Source: a virus
IMG/VR virus record: IMGVR_UViG_3300037196_000263
Coordinates: 1 to 25,657 of that record
Length of the DNA stretch: 25,657 bases
Strand: one strand, 5' to 3'
Below, in pieces: positions 13,885-20,886 of the stretch. The notes under the pieces are model-generated. The model had not been told where the DNA came from and searched no databases. It saw only the letters and a program-made list of their open reading frames with translations. Numbering within the stretch: position 1 is the stretch's first letter; each line of letters opens with the position of its first letter. Both the position numbers and the translations under genes were made by a program.

Positions 13885-14652
13885 CTAGTTCCATATCTTA
13901 GAAATTTGAAGGGCACACACGAAAGCACTGGATTTTCGAACACGCCATTTTGATAAACATCTAATCGATTGGTCCACTCTCCCCAGGTCAAGCGATATCT
14001 GGCGTAATCTATTGAATCTCGTTTGACTGATGCCGAACTTACGAGCAGCCGGGAAATCGTTCTCATGGGCAAAGACGTAGCCAACCAAGTCACGATACAA
14101 TACATTCAATCGATAGGATGGTTCTACTTCCGCTGGAATCCAGTGATTACTTTCCCAGGGTGCTGGCCATAGGGGAGCACTCTTCAGAGGTACATCACCA
14201 GTTAGCTGCCACACAGCCTCCCACAGTGCTCCGCGTATGTCTACAATTTCCGATTCACGGCATACCTCACGACTAACTACTTCTAACTTCTCTTTTACTG
14301 GCTTTTCTTCACCAAGGATCTCAGATGCCACCCTCACGAGAGCATTCATTCCTGCTGATCCACTCTCTAAGGGTTGAATGGACCAGATGCCAGTTTTCTT
14401 CTTGACATCAGGACTCAGATCAATGCAGTTCGAAGATGTGACTCGCAGGAGGAGATTCTCATCCTTCCCCAGTAAGTCATCATCCTTGACAGTTTCTCTA
14501 TCCTGGCACACCAAATCCAAGAGTTGTTCAGCGAACCGGATCTGCGCTCTGTCGAACCCAACCAAGATGTTGTTCTTGGACCTCGACTTCTTGCTGATCA
14601 GGAGAGGAACCTGAGGGAACTCAGTGGCGGTGTTGTTCTTTACTTTGACCAT
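13885..14652 (-). CDS. Unknown protein with C-terminal helix-turn-helix-like segment (255 aa)
   Basis: No family is recognised. The start overlaps the end of the HAD gene by 13 bases, so it is probably translated by coupling. The N-terminus is basic and polar (KVKNNT...KKSRSKNN) and the middle holds charged helices and strands. Residues from about 195 to 225 (VFAHENDFPAARKFGISQTRFNRLRQ) have the spacing of a helix-turn-helix, with a glycine at the turn (FGIS). A DNA-binding role, perhaps regulatory, is possible but unproven. It is followed by the HU-like and putative SSB genes in the same direction. Confidence 0.62.
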   Translation of the reverse strand: MVKVKNNTATEFPQVPLLISKKSRSKNNILVGFDRAQIRFAEQLLDLVCQDRETVKDDDLLGKDENLLLRVTSSNCIDLSPDVKKKTGIWSIQPLESGSAGMNALVRVASEILGEEKPVKEKLEVVSREVCRESEIVDIRGALWEAVWQLTGDVPLKSAPLWPAPWESNHWIPAEVEPSYRLNVLYRDLVGYVFAHENDFPAARKFGISQTRFNRLRQISLDLGRVDQSIRCLSKWRVRKSSAFVCALQISKIWN

Positions 14653-15566
14653 GGATGCAAATACTCAGGAGCATGAGTACGGACCTCTGCGATCCGCTTG
14701 TCTTCGATCTCAACTTCTTCAGTCGCGATGCGAGCCTTGATTGCCAGCACCTTGTTGATAATCCAGCTTCCAACAGTGGCTTCCTCTCGATAGTCAGCCA
14801 TTCCCAAGATGTCCAGGAACCCATCCTTTCGGATGATCTCCATCTGCTTGAATCCCTTGGCGTTGGCATACACTCCGACCGCGAACCCGCCATACTTGCG
14901 AACCTGTTCGAAGGCATAGACATCGCTGACTCCATCACCAACATAGATCATGTTCTTGTATGGAATGAGGTACTGGTCCGGAGGTAGAGGAACACAGGCG
15001 TCGTAGAAGAATTCAGCACAGCCCTTGGCGATCTCTTCGAGCACTCTGACCTTGTCAGAGGGAAGCAAAGTCTTGGCTACAGAAACGATATGACCCTGTG
15101 GAACTCGCTGAGGCTTGCCGTCGAGACCTGTCTCCCAGGTATAGTCAAGGAACTCCGCTCCTTGGATGTTCTTGTCCTGCACGATAGGCTTGATGGACGG
15201 GTGCTCAAGGAGCATGGCCCGGATGCCAGAGGTCACAATATGGACTTCGGCGCCAAGTTCATCGAGTTTCTTGATGATCGTGTCAAGGCCAGGGAAGGTG
15301 GGTATCTTGCAGCCAATCTCTGTCAAACGAGGATTGTCGAGATCCTTCATCGTCCCATTACAGGCACATTCCACAAGATAGTTGAGATACTCGTGCTCGA
15401 CGAAGACGCGGGTGTTCAGGTACTTGGTGTCTTCGTGAGCGCGGCGGTGTACTTCTTCCCAGAAGGTTCGTTCGGGGATGCCATAATGAGTAAAGATGGG
15501 ACCCTCCATGTACATGGGGGAACAGGTGTGGTCCCAATCCAAAACAACCGCGATACGTTGTTTCAT
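14640..15566 (-). CDS. HAD-superfamily phosphatase/hydrolase
   Basis: The HAD motifs are in order: LDWDHTCSP, with the nucleophile D10 and acid-base D12, motif II VTSG (111-114), and motif IV YVGDGVSDVYAFE, with metal-binding D211 and D215. Lysines between them could serve as motif III. At 308 residues the protein has room for a cap domain between motifs I and II (about residues 20-90). HAD enzymes of this kind usually remove phosphate from small molecules such as nucleotides or sugars, or from DNA 3' ends; the substrate is not evident. Its ATG overlaps the stop of the endonuclease VII-like gene (ATGA), with GGAGA upstream. Confidence 0.87.
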   Translation of the reverse strand: MKQRIAVVLDWDHTCSPMYMEGPIFTHYGIPERTFWEEVHRRAHEDTKYLNTRVFVEHEYLNYLVECACNGTMKDLDNPRLTEIGCKIPTFPGLDTIIKKLDELGAEVHIVTSGIRAMLLEHPSIKPIVQDKNIQGAEFLDYTWETGLDGKPQRVPQGHIVSVAKTLLPSDKVRVLEEIAKGCAEFFYDACVPLPPDQYLIPYKNMIYVGDGVSDVYAFEQVRKYGGFAVGVYANAKGFKQMEIIRKDGFLDILGMADYREEATVGSWIINKVLAIKARIATEEVEIEDKRIAEVRTHAPEYLHPWSK

Positions 15567-16078
15567 GAGTACATCTCCAAGTAGGCTCTGGCTTGCTTCT
15601 CGTACTTTTCAAACCAAGCAAGACGGGTATTACACATGTGACACAAGAGTCCTCGAAGGATTCCAGTGATGTGATCATGATCTGCTGAGAACAGTGCTGG
15701 CTTACCTCTGATTATGTTTTCTTTCATTCCACATAGAGCGCAACCGCCACCCTGCTTTTCCAGTTGGGTATCGTACCAATCTAGGGGAACACCAAACTGA
15801 TTATGGAGAAACACTCCGTTGTAACAGATTTTGCATTGCCATATAGAGGATACTGAATATGCATGAAAACTGGATCGAGGAAAGAACTTTTTATGTATCG
15901 TACACCAGTAAAGTCCCTGCGACAACTTAATCTCGTATTCTTCTCTAGTCAGTCCTTGCGATGTCAAAAAGATGTCCAGCTTGGTGGATATCATCCTATC
16001 CAAGCTGGCTTTTGAATGCTGTTTGCCAAAGAAAGGATTGGCCTCTCCAGCATAAGATCTCTTAGGTCCCCGCTTCAT
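15563..16078 (-). CDS. Endonuclease VII-type HNH endonuclease with NUMOD3-like N-terminus
   Basis: The C-terminal core is the recombination endonuclease VII HNH fold: C113-A-L-C116, then ADHDHITGILRGLLCHMCN (132-150), with the DHDH nuclease pair, C146 and C149 closing a zinc site, and the final asparagine. A second cysteine set (C59, H62, C82, C85) forms an upstream zinc finger. The N-terminus, NPFFGKQHSKASLDRM, is NUMOD3-like, the DNA-binding motif of homing endonucleases, and argues for a free-standing homing enzyme over a true debranching endonuclease VII. It sits between unrelated genes, overlaps the HAD start by four bases, and is A+T-rich. Confidence 0.85.
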   Translation of the reverse strand: MKRGPKRSYAGEANPFFGKQHSKASLDRMISTKLDIFLTSQGLTREEYEIKLSQGLYWCTIHKKFFPRSSFHAYSVSSIWQCKICYNGVFLHNQFGVPLDWYDTQLEKQGGGCALCGMKENIIRGKPALFSADHDHITGILRGLLCHMCNTRLAWFEKYEKQARAYLEMYS

Positions 16079-16098
16079 TCGTCTCTATTACTGGGTGA

Positions 16099-17124
16099 TT
16101 AGTAATCCTTGTCTAACTCCTCAGAAGAAACCTTCTTCAAGTGAACCGTTGCTTTGATAGCCTTCTGAGTCTCCTCCCAGTACTTGTCCACTGAATGAGG
16201 ATCAAGTCCGTTGGCCTCAGCATACTTCTCCCAGAACTCCTTGGTCCTCGTTGCCTTGAAAGCATCGATAGCTTCCTGCTGGCCCGAAGTGTACTTTGGC
16301 TCCGGAGCTAGGATATCGTTCCAGCGATCGATGGTAAGAAGGAAATCAGGTGAATTCTTGCCACATCGTCCAGCAAGGCAGTAACCTGTGATGACTGGCC
16401 AATCCTGATGAGGATCGTATGGCCCTTCAAGATGCCACATCACGTCAAAGCGAGGAATCATGCTCTCCCCAGAAGTATTCGAATCCGGAACAGCATACCT
16501 GGTATCTCCAAGATTCCAACCAGACCAAGACTGAGGAGGATTGTTTTCCAGTGAAGAATTGGGACAATTATCAATGAAGTCGCTGCCGATAACGACAGGT
16601 TTGTCGGATTTCAACTGAGTGACGACATACTTCAATGCGTAGATGTTTAGTGAGCCTTCAACATACCGCTGATACAACCAGCCAGTCTTACGCTCGTACC
16701 AGTGATCCCAGTAGTCGTTCTGCATAGTGTGAGACAAAAACTTATCGCCTTGTCCACAGAAAGAAAGAGCCTGATGAGGCCATTCAATCTTCTCCTCAGT
16801 CTTTCCGTAGATCTTCACATTCACTAAAACAGTCCCAATGGAGGTATCTCCGTTTGAAGACTGAGATCCATCTATTACATAGATGAGAGGTACATTTCCT
16901 AGAGGAGTTCCGGCACTATGCCGAGAATCAACGATGTGATCCATCATGTAACTTACGTGTTGGGCATGTTCCTTTTCTGGATTGGCCAACCACACCATAC
17001 CCCAGATAGTGAAAATAACCACGCCCATTGCCAGCAAACTGAAGACCTTCAGCACATAGAAAGCTAGTTTGAATGGTGCCAGTAAGAACGCTGCTGCTTC
17101 TCCAAGCCAACTAAACTGTCCCAT
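16099..17124 (-). CDS. Membrane-anchored protein of unknown function (341 aa)
   Basis: The ATG at 17124 follows GGAGGGATACATC. The N-terminus has one long hydrophobic segment (about residues 19-46: LAFYVLKVFSLLAMGVVIFT and on), probably a single membrane anchor. The rest, nearly 300 residues, is polar and rich in aromatic residues, with pairs of cysteines (C in LSFCGQG, DNCPNSS, GYCLAGRCGK) that might form disulfides if outside the membrane. The C-terminus is a charged helix. No enzyme motif is recognised. It is preceded by the two-part element also found before the four-segment membrane protein and the XPD-like helicase. An envelope role in infection or exclusion is a guess. Confidence 0.68.
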   Translation of the reverse strand: MGQFSWLGEAAAFLLAPFKLAFYVLKVFSLLAMGVVIFTIWGMVWLANPEKEHAQHVSYMMDHIVDSRHSAGTPLGNVPLIYVIDGSQSSNGDTSIGTVLVNVKIYGKTEEKIEWPHQALSFCGQGDKFLSHTMQNDYWDHWYERKTGWLYQRYVEGSLNIYALKYVVTQLKSDKPVVIGSDFIDNCPNSSLENNPPQSWSGWNLGDTRYAVPDSNTSGESMIPRFDVMWHLEGPYDPHQDWPVITGYCLAGRCGKNSPDFLLTIDRWNDILAPEPKYTSGQQEAIDAFKATRTKEFWEKYAEANGLDPHSVDKYWEETQKAIKATVHLKKVSSEELDKDY

Positions 17125-17144
17125 GATGTATCCCTCCAAGAGTA

Positions 17145-17172
17145 TCTACCACTCTGGAAGGCGGATCGGTTA
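17145..17172 (-). promoter_or_regulatory. Conserved two-part upstream element (copy 3)
   Basis: On the minus strand TAACCGATC starts at 17172 and GTAGA at 17149, again exactly 23 bases apart, with the shared base pattern CG..TTC after the first box. The first TAA of the element is the stop codon of the upstream gene. The ribosome site GGAGGGA and the ATG at 17124 follow. It is the most diverged of the three copies in the spacer, which is where a promoter would be expected to vary. Confidence 0.45.
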
Positions 17173-17895
17173 CACAAGAGCCAGTTTCGGCCTCTCCTTT
17201 TGAAATGCACGATGTGAGTCTGACAGAATTTCAATAAACTTCTGAATGTCGACCATGTGCCAGTACACGCGAGCACCACAGGGAGTCGTCTTGAATTCGA
17301 AACCTTCGTTTTCGAACAAGCCAAAGGCACATCCGACTGCGAGGAAAGTGTCCACCATCTGACCCATCATCTTTCTGACAATATCCTCGGTCTCTGCCCT
17401 GTTGACTTTCCTGCCTTGCTTGTCAGCCGTCACTGTGAACTTGATCTTGGCGAGTACCTGATCCAGAGCACCTCGATTGGTGTCCTCCTTCTCAAGATGA
17501 TTCAACATGACCATGAGGATCTTCCGGAGAAGAGGCTTCAGTCTTTTCTGCTGGTTGTATACTTGCTCGAGCACTATATCCTGCACAAGCACGGCCACTC
17601 CGAATGTTCCACCCCATTTGCCATCCTCACTTACCTGGGAAACGGCCTGATTGAACTCGGTCAGAGTAGGCATCAATGACCACTTTTCTAGAAGTTCCTT
17701 CTCCTGTCTGATGTATTCGAAAAGGCGATTCTCGTTTGGTTTGTTGAGATCAAGGTTGCTGCTGTCAATGGAGGCAAATTCCTTCTTGGCCTTAGCAGCG
17801 ATCATCTTCTGAGTGTGCAGAACTCGAGAAAGGTCATCCAAACTCCGGATGACCACCAGAACTTTCGGCGGCGGAACCAATTCCTTCTTCTTCAT
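17170..17895 (-). CDS. Unknown protein (241 aa)
   Basis: I do not recognise a family. The ATG at 17895 follows AGGAAAAGAGACC. The basic N-terminus (MKKKELVPPPK) leads into a mostly helical protein with hydrophobic helices around residues 100-135 (VAVLVQDIVLEQVYNQQKRL and LRKILMVMLNHLE). The C-terminal third, with FENEGFEFKTTPCGARVYWHMVD, looks like a small sheet. It overlaps the 3' end of the 121-residue gene by 62 bases and follows the DnaB-like helicase gene. A role beside the helicase, such as a loader, is possible from position only. Confidence 0.66.
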   Translation of the reverse strand: MKKKELVPPPKVLVVIRSLDDLSRVLHTQKMIAAKAKKEFASIDSSNLDLNKPNENRLFEYIRQEKELLEKWSLMPTLTEFNQAVSQVSEDGKWGGTFGVAVLVQDIVLEQVYNQQKRLKPLLRKILMVMLNHLEKEDTNRGALDQVLAKIKFTVTADKQGRKVNRAETEDIVRKMMGQMVDTFLAVGCAFGLFENEGFEFKTTPCGARVYWHMVDIQKFIEILSDSHRAFQKERPKLALV

Positions 17896-18199
17896 GGTCT
17901 CTTTTCCTAGGTGGAACCCTCAGCATACGACAAACCAAATTCACCATCGGTCGGATCTGTTCACATACATCGGCAGGAAGATTTCCCACCTTGACGCAGA
18001 AGTAGAATCCGTTGTAAACGTCGACTGTCCAAGTCACTTCGCGAGTCGAACCTGTGATTCTGTAGTTTGGTGCACCGGCATCCGAAAACCTCCACTCTCC
18101 CCTGAGAGGTTCGTCAAGAGGGATGGCCACTTGGAGAATTCGCCAAATGGTTGTCAGTTCGGAGCCGGTTGGCCAAATGATGTTCTTGACTCTTCTCAT
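17834..18199 (-). CDS. Unknown protein (121 aa)
   Basis: The ATG overlaps the helicase stop (ATGA), implying translational coupling. The product begins RRVKNIIWPTGSELTTIW, has strands such as EVTWTVDVYNGFYFCVKV and a helix containing VCEQIRPMVNLVCRML, and ends in a charged, glycine- and serine-rich tail that is probably disordered. The tail lies over the first 62 bases of the next gene, so only the first 100 residues may form a fold. No family is recognised. The gene order helicase, this gene, then the 241-residue gene suggests one replication cluster. Confidence 0.65.
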   Translation of the reverse strand: MRRVKNIIWPTGSELTTIWRILQVAIPLDEPLRGEWRFSDAGAPNYRITGSTREVTWTVDVYNGFYFCVKVGNLPADVCEQIRPMVNLVCRMLRVPPRKRDHEEEGIGSAAESSGGHPEFG

Positions 18200-19686
18200 A
18201 ACAGATAAGGGTCGATCACTTCATTGAGAGTCTTGTCCAGCATGTCAGTGGACATTACAACTCCACCATTCACAAGACCGGAATCTGAAGAAACCCCAAT
18301 CATGAATGGAGGGACGTTGCTCCGCCGCCGATTCTTGCAGGTGCCCAGCTTGATCTTCTGTTGGGCTTCTAAGTCTGAATCCGAAAACGTAAACATACAA
18401 CCATCAAGCGACTTGTCGAATTCGGAATACTCGTAGACTCCCTCCATCTCCCATTTTCCTTCGTGCTTTTGAGCATCAGTGTATCCATCTCTATTGCCCT
18501 GAACCGGAGTCAGCAGACAGATCTTGCGCTTGTTTCCGAAGTTGAGGCACCACGATTTGGCATTCTTGATGAGACCGTTCATGACCTGGCGGTCTTGGCC
18601 CTTGGAGTACGAAGTATCGAGGAGAGTGAAGTAGTCGATGAGCAGTAGATCCACCGGTGCAATCTGTTGCTGAAGCTCTACCTGAGCCTGAACTCCTTCC
18701 AGGGTACACTCGGAAGGTTGGCGAACGATGATATCCCCAGGAAGATTGTCAAGATCAGGTGCGACCACATTGAAGAGAAAGTCTTCCTGATCCGGAGTGA
18801 GATTGCCATCCTCAAGGTCGTTGATGGAGATCTTGATATTGAAGTCCTTGAACTTCTCGTGATGACTGTGAATCACCGCATAGATGTTGTTTTCTTCCTC
18901 ACAAGATTGCTCCAAAGGTATGTGCATCACCTGGAATCCCTGGTTCGCGACGTTGTAGGCAATGGTGCGGCACAGGGAAGATTTACGCTGACCAGCGTAT
19001 CCTAGAACTCCCCAGAAGTTGCCACGCTTGAATCCTCCAATGATCTGGTCAATCGCCGCGATACCCGTCTTCATGGTGAGAGAACCTTTCAAGTTCTCCC
19101 TCTTGGCCAGGTTGTAGTTGTCACGAAGTTCACTGGAAATTGCCTTGATGCTTCCGCCCACACTCTTCTGCTGAGAGGTCAGAATGCCATTCTGAATCTG
19201 ACCCAGCAGGTACACGAGGGCATCCTTGTTTCCAGCCAGCTTCTTCTTGGTCTTGGGATCCTCAACTGCACCATTGGCAATCTTCTTGGTGGCCTCTATA
19301 ACTGCATTGAGTTTCCAGTTCTCAAACTCGTCAGTCTTGTCACGCAGGACTTGATAGAGATCCTGAGCATCGAATCTCCTCAGTTCAGAGGCGGACTTCA
19401 AATCCTGATAATTGGACAGAGCTTCTTGCAAACCCTCGCTCTTGTCCTGCTTGAGGACGATGTCCTCAATCATCTTGTAGGAGGGAGCTTCCCGGTGGGC
19501 TGTCCAGAAATTCCAGATCAGTTGCATCAGGGGAAGTTCGTAATCGGGCATACAAATGGCCCGAATCTGAACCATGTTGTCGGATACCCAGCGAAGGTTC
19601 GCTTTCACGCGCTCGGATTCCTCTGGAGAGGAGTCCTTACGCAGTAGAGAGTGGAATAAATTCCAAAAATTGACCGTATCTGCCAT
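18196..19686 (-). CDS. DnaB-like replicative helicase
   Basis: From the ATG at 19686 the protein has 496 residues. An N-terminal helical region of about 200 residues precedes a RecA-type ATPase. Motif H1 is GYAGQRKSS (residues 229-237), where arginine replaces the usual second glycine before KS. LEQS lies in the H1a region, Walker B is LLLIDYFTLLD, and the glutamine in TPVQGNRDG fits motif H3. A KNRRRSN segment near the end fits an arginine-finger region (H4). DnaB-family rings unwind DNA 5' to 3' at forks. The start codon directly abuts an 11-bp hairpin, so translation may be controlled. An in-frame TTG at 19719 lies before the hairpin and has no ribosome site. The stop overlaps the 121-residue gene. 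Confidence 0.85.
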   Translation of the reverse strand: MADTVNFWNLFHSLLRKDSSPEESERVKANLRWVSDNMVQIRAICMPDYELPLMQLIWNFWTAHREAPSYKMIEDIVLKQDKSEGLQEALSNYQDLKSASELRRFDAQDLYQVLRDKTDEFENWKLNAVIEATKKIANGAVEDPKTKKKLAGNKDALVYLLGQIQNGILTSQQKSVGGSIKAISSELRDNYNLAKRENLKGSLTMKTGIAAIDQIIGGFKRGNFWGVLGYAGQRKSSLCRTIAYNVANQGFQVMHIPLEQSCEEENNIYAVIHSHHEKFKDFNIKISINDLEDGNLTPDQEDFLFNVVAPDLDNLPGDIIVRQPSECTLEGVQAQVELQQQIAPVDLLLIDYFTLLDTSYSKGQDRQVMNGLIKNAKSWCLNFGNKRKICLLTPVQGNRDGYTDAQKHEGKWEMEGVYEYSEFDKSLDGCMFTFSDSDLEAQQKIKLGTCKNRRRSNVPPFMIGVSSDSGLVNGGVVMSTDMLDKTLNEVIDPYLL

Positions 19687-19715
19687 AGAAGGCGAGCACC
19701 TTTGGCTCGCCTTCT
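19687..19715 (-). promoter_or_regulatory. Hairpin abutting the replicative helicase start codon
   Basis: On the minus strand AGAAGGCGAGC and GCTCGCCTTCT pair perfectly over 11 bp around a seven-base loop, CAAAGGT, and the next base is the A of the helicase ATG. There is no U-run after it, so it is a poor terminator. The loop holds AAAGG, and GGAG at 19717-19714 lies at the 5' foot. Folding could bring that GGAG near the ATG, as reported for T4 gene 38, or hide the start as a translational operator. Both are inferences. Confidence 0.6.
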
Positions 19716-19739
19716 CCAATACTTGGCAGGTGAGTTTTG

Positions 19740-20114
19740 CTAGTAGTAACGGTCGCCTTCATGGCGAAGGCTGTCGGACTTGGTGCCGAACATTCCCATC
19801 TTGTCCAGTGCTTTGTAGATATTGCTCCTGCTCTTTTCGTAAGCAGCAAGGATGTCACCACCCACTGCCTTGCGGACGATGGGAACGACCCTTCCAAGAC
19901 GGTCCCAGGCTACATCAGGCCCATTGGTGGTCAGAACTTCGTACACGATCTTCTTCTCCAGCTGGAGCCGGGGATTCCTCTGTCTCTGCAGGTCACTGTA
20001 GGAGCCGTAATCTCCTGGATCCGATGACTTGGCTAGACCGATGCTCCTGGGATACCTCTGCGCGATTTCCTCGAGAGACTCGACAGCGGCCTTCTGCAAG
20101 AGTTTGCTTTTCAT
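19740..20114 (-). CDS. Unknown protein (124 aa)
   Basis: The ATG at 20114 has a strong ribosome site, GAGGAGAG, upstream. The protein is helical and basic, with helices KLLQKAAVESLEEIAQRY and LEKKIVYEVLTTNGPDVAWDRLGRVV, a middle GSYSDLQRQRNPR stretch and a polar C-terminus. No family is recognised. It precedes the DnaB-like helicase gene with a 53-base gap that holds the hairpin. Its start codon overlaps that of the divergent GIY-YIG gene in a shared CATG, and its ribosome site lies inside the first codons of that gene. Confidence 0.66.
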   Translation of the reverse strand: MKSKLLQKAAVESLEEIAQRYPRSIGLAKSSDPGDYGSYSDLQRQRNPRLQLEKKIVYEVLTTNGPDVAWDRLGRVVPIVRKAVGGDILAAYEKSRSNIYKALDKMGMFGTKSDSLRHEGDRYY

Positions 20115-20886
20115 GTCAACTCTCCTCAAACTAACCAACAGATTCACTGGCAAATCATACATCGGAAAGAATACCCATCCAAACAAAGAACATCGTTGGA
20201 AAGAACATGTGAGTGATGCCTTCTCTTCTAAAGATAGTTCTCGATGTCTTCACAGAGCCATCCGAAAATGGGGAGTAGACGCCTTTATTTTTGAAACTGT
20301 AGTCGAAACGAACGATCCAGAAGAACTAGCTGAGCTAGAAACCCGCTTTATCATCAAATTCAATACGTTAAGCCCCAGTGGATACAATTCCACACTCGGA
20401 GGAGAAAGCATCGTATTCAGCCCGGATGCTCGTAACAATATGAGAATAGCCCAACGCAAAATCTGGGCTAACTCACCTAATCGAAAGAAAGCACTGAGTT
20501 CAAGAAGCAGTGGAAGTAACAACAATTTCTTTGGTAAGAACAAGGGTGAAGACAACGGATTCTTCGGAAAAACTCACAGTGAAAATAGTAGGAAACTACT
20601 ATCTGATAAGACCACTGGAACTCATCATAACTGGATAAGGAATAGACACGAGGTCGCGCTTGATATTCATCAAACACGAGCCAAGAATGGAACTTCCGGA
20701 AGAGGGAATAAGTGGATTACTAATGATACCACAAACGAAAGCAAAAATGTTACTCTTTCAGAGGTAAATGGATATATCCAGGGTGGATGGAGACTAGGTA
20801 GAAGAAAAGGAGAAACTGGATTTCTACCGAAATATCAAAGCATTAGTCCACCAGTTGGGGAGCATGTGTCCTCCACGACGAAATAA
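20113..20886 (+). CDS. GIY-YIG homing endonuclease with NUMOD segments
   Basis: The start at 20113 is chosen because the GIY-YIG domain begins right away: LLKLTNRFTGKSYIGKN carries the paired motif as LLK...YIG, followed by HRWKEH, then ELETRFIIKF (catalytic-type glutamate) and the closing YNSTLGGE. The middle has two NUMOD3-like pieces (NNFFGKNKGE and NGFFGKTHSENSRKLLS). The C-terminus has a KWITND...GGWRLGRRK segment seen in related phage nucleases. It is on the plus strand between minus-strand genes. Its first ATG overlaps the start of the 124-residue gene, and its last 63 bases are antisense to the end of the XPD-like helicase gene, so its tail is copied from the opposite strand of that gene. 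Confidence 0.88.
   Translation: MSTLLKLTNRFTGKSYIGKNTHPNKEHRWKEHVSDAFSSKDSSRCLHRAIRKWGVDAFIFETVVETNDPEELAELETRFIIKFNTLSPSGYNSTLGGESIVFSPDARNNMRIAQRKIWANSPNRKKALSSRSSGSNNNFFGKNKGEDNGFFGKTHSENSRKLLSDKTTGTHHNWIRNRHEVALDIHQTRAKNGTSGRGNKWITNDTTNESKNVTLSEVNGYIQGGWRLGRRKGETGFLPKYQSISPPVGEHVSSTTK

Noticed and set aside
13815-14105. Alternative minus frame (96 codons) within the 13885-14652 gene and beyond
   Set aside because: It lies mostly inside the better-supported 255-residue frame and has no ribosome site.
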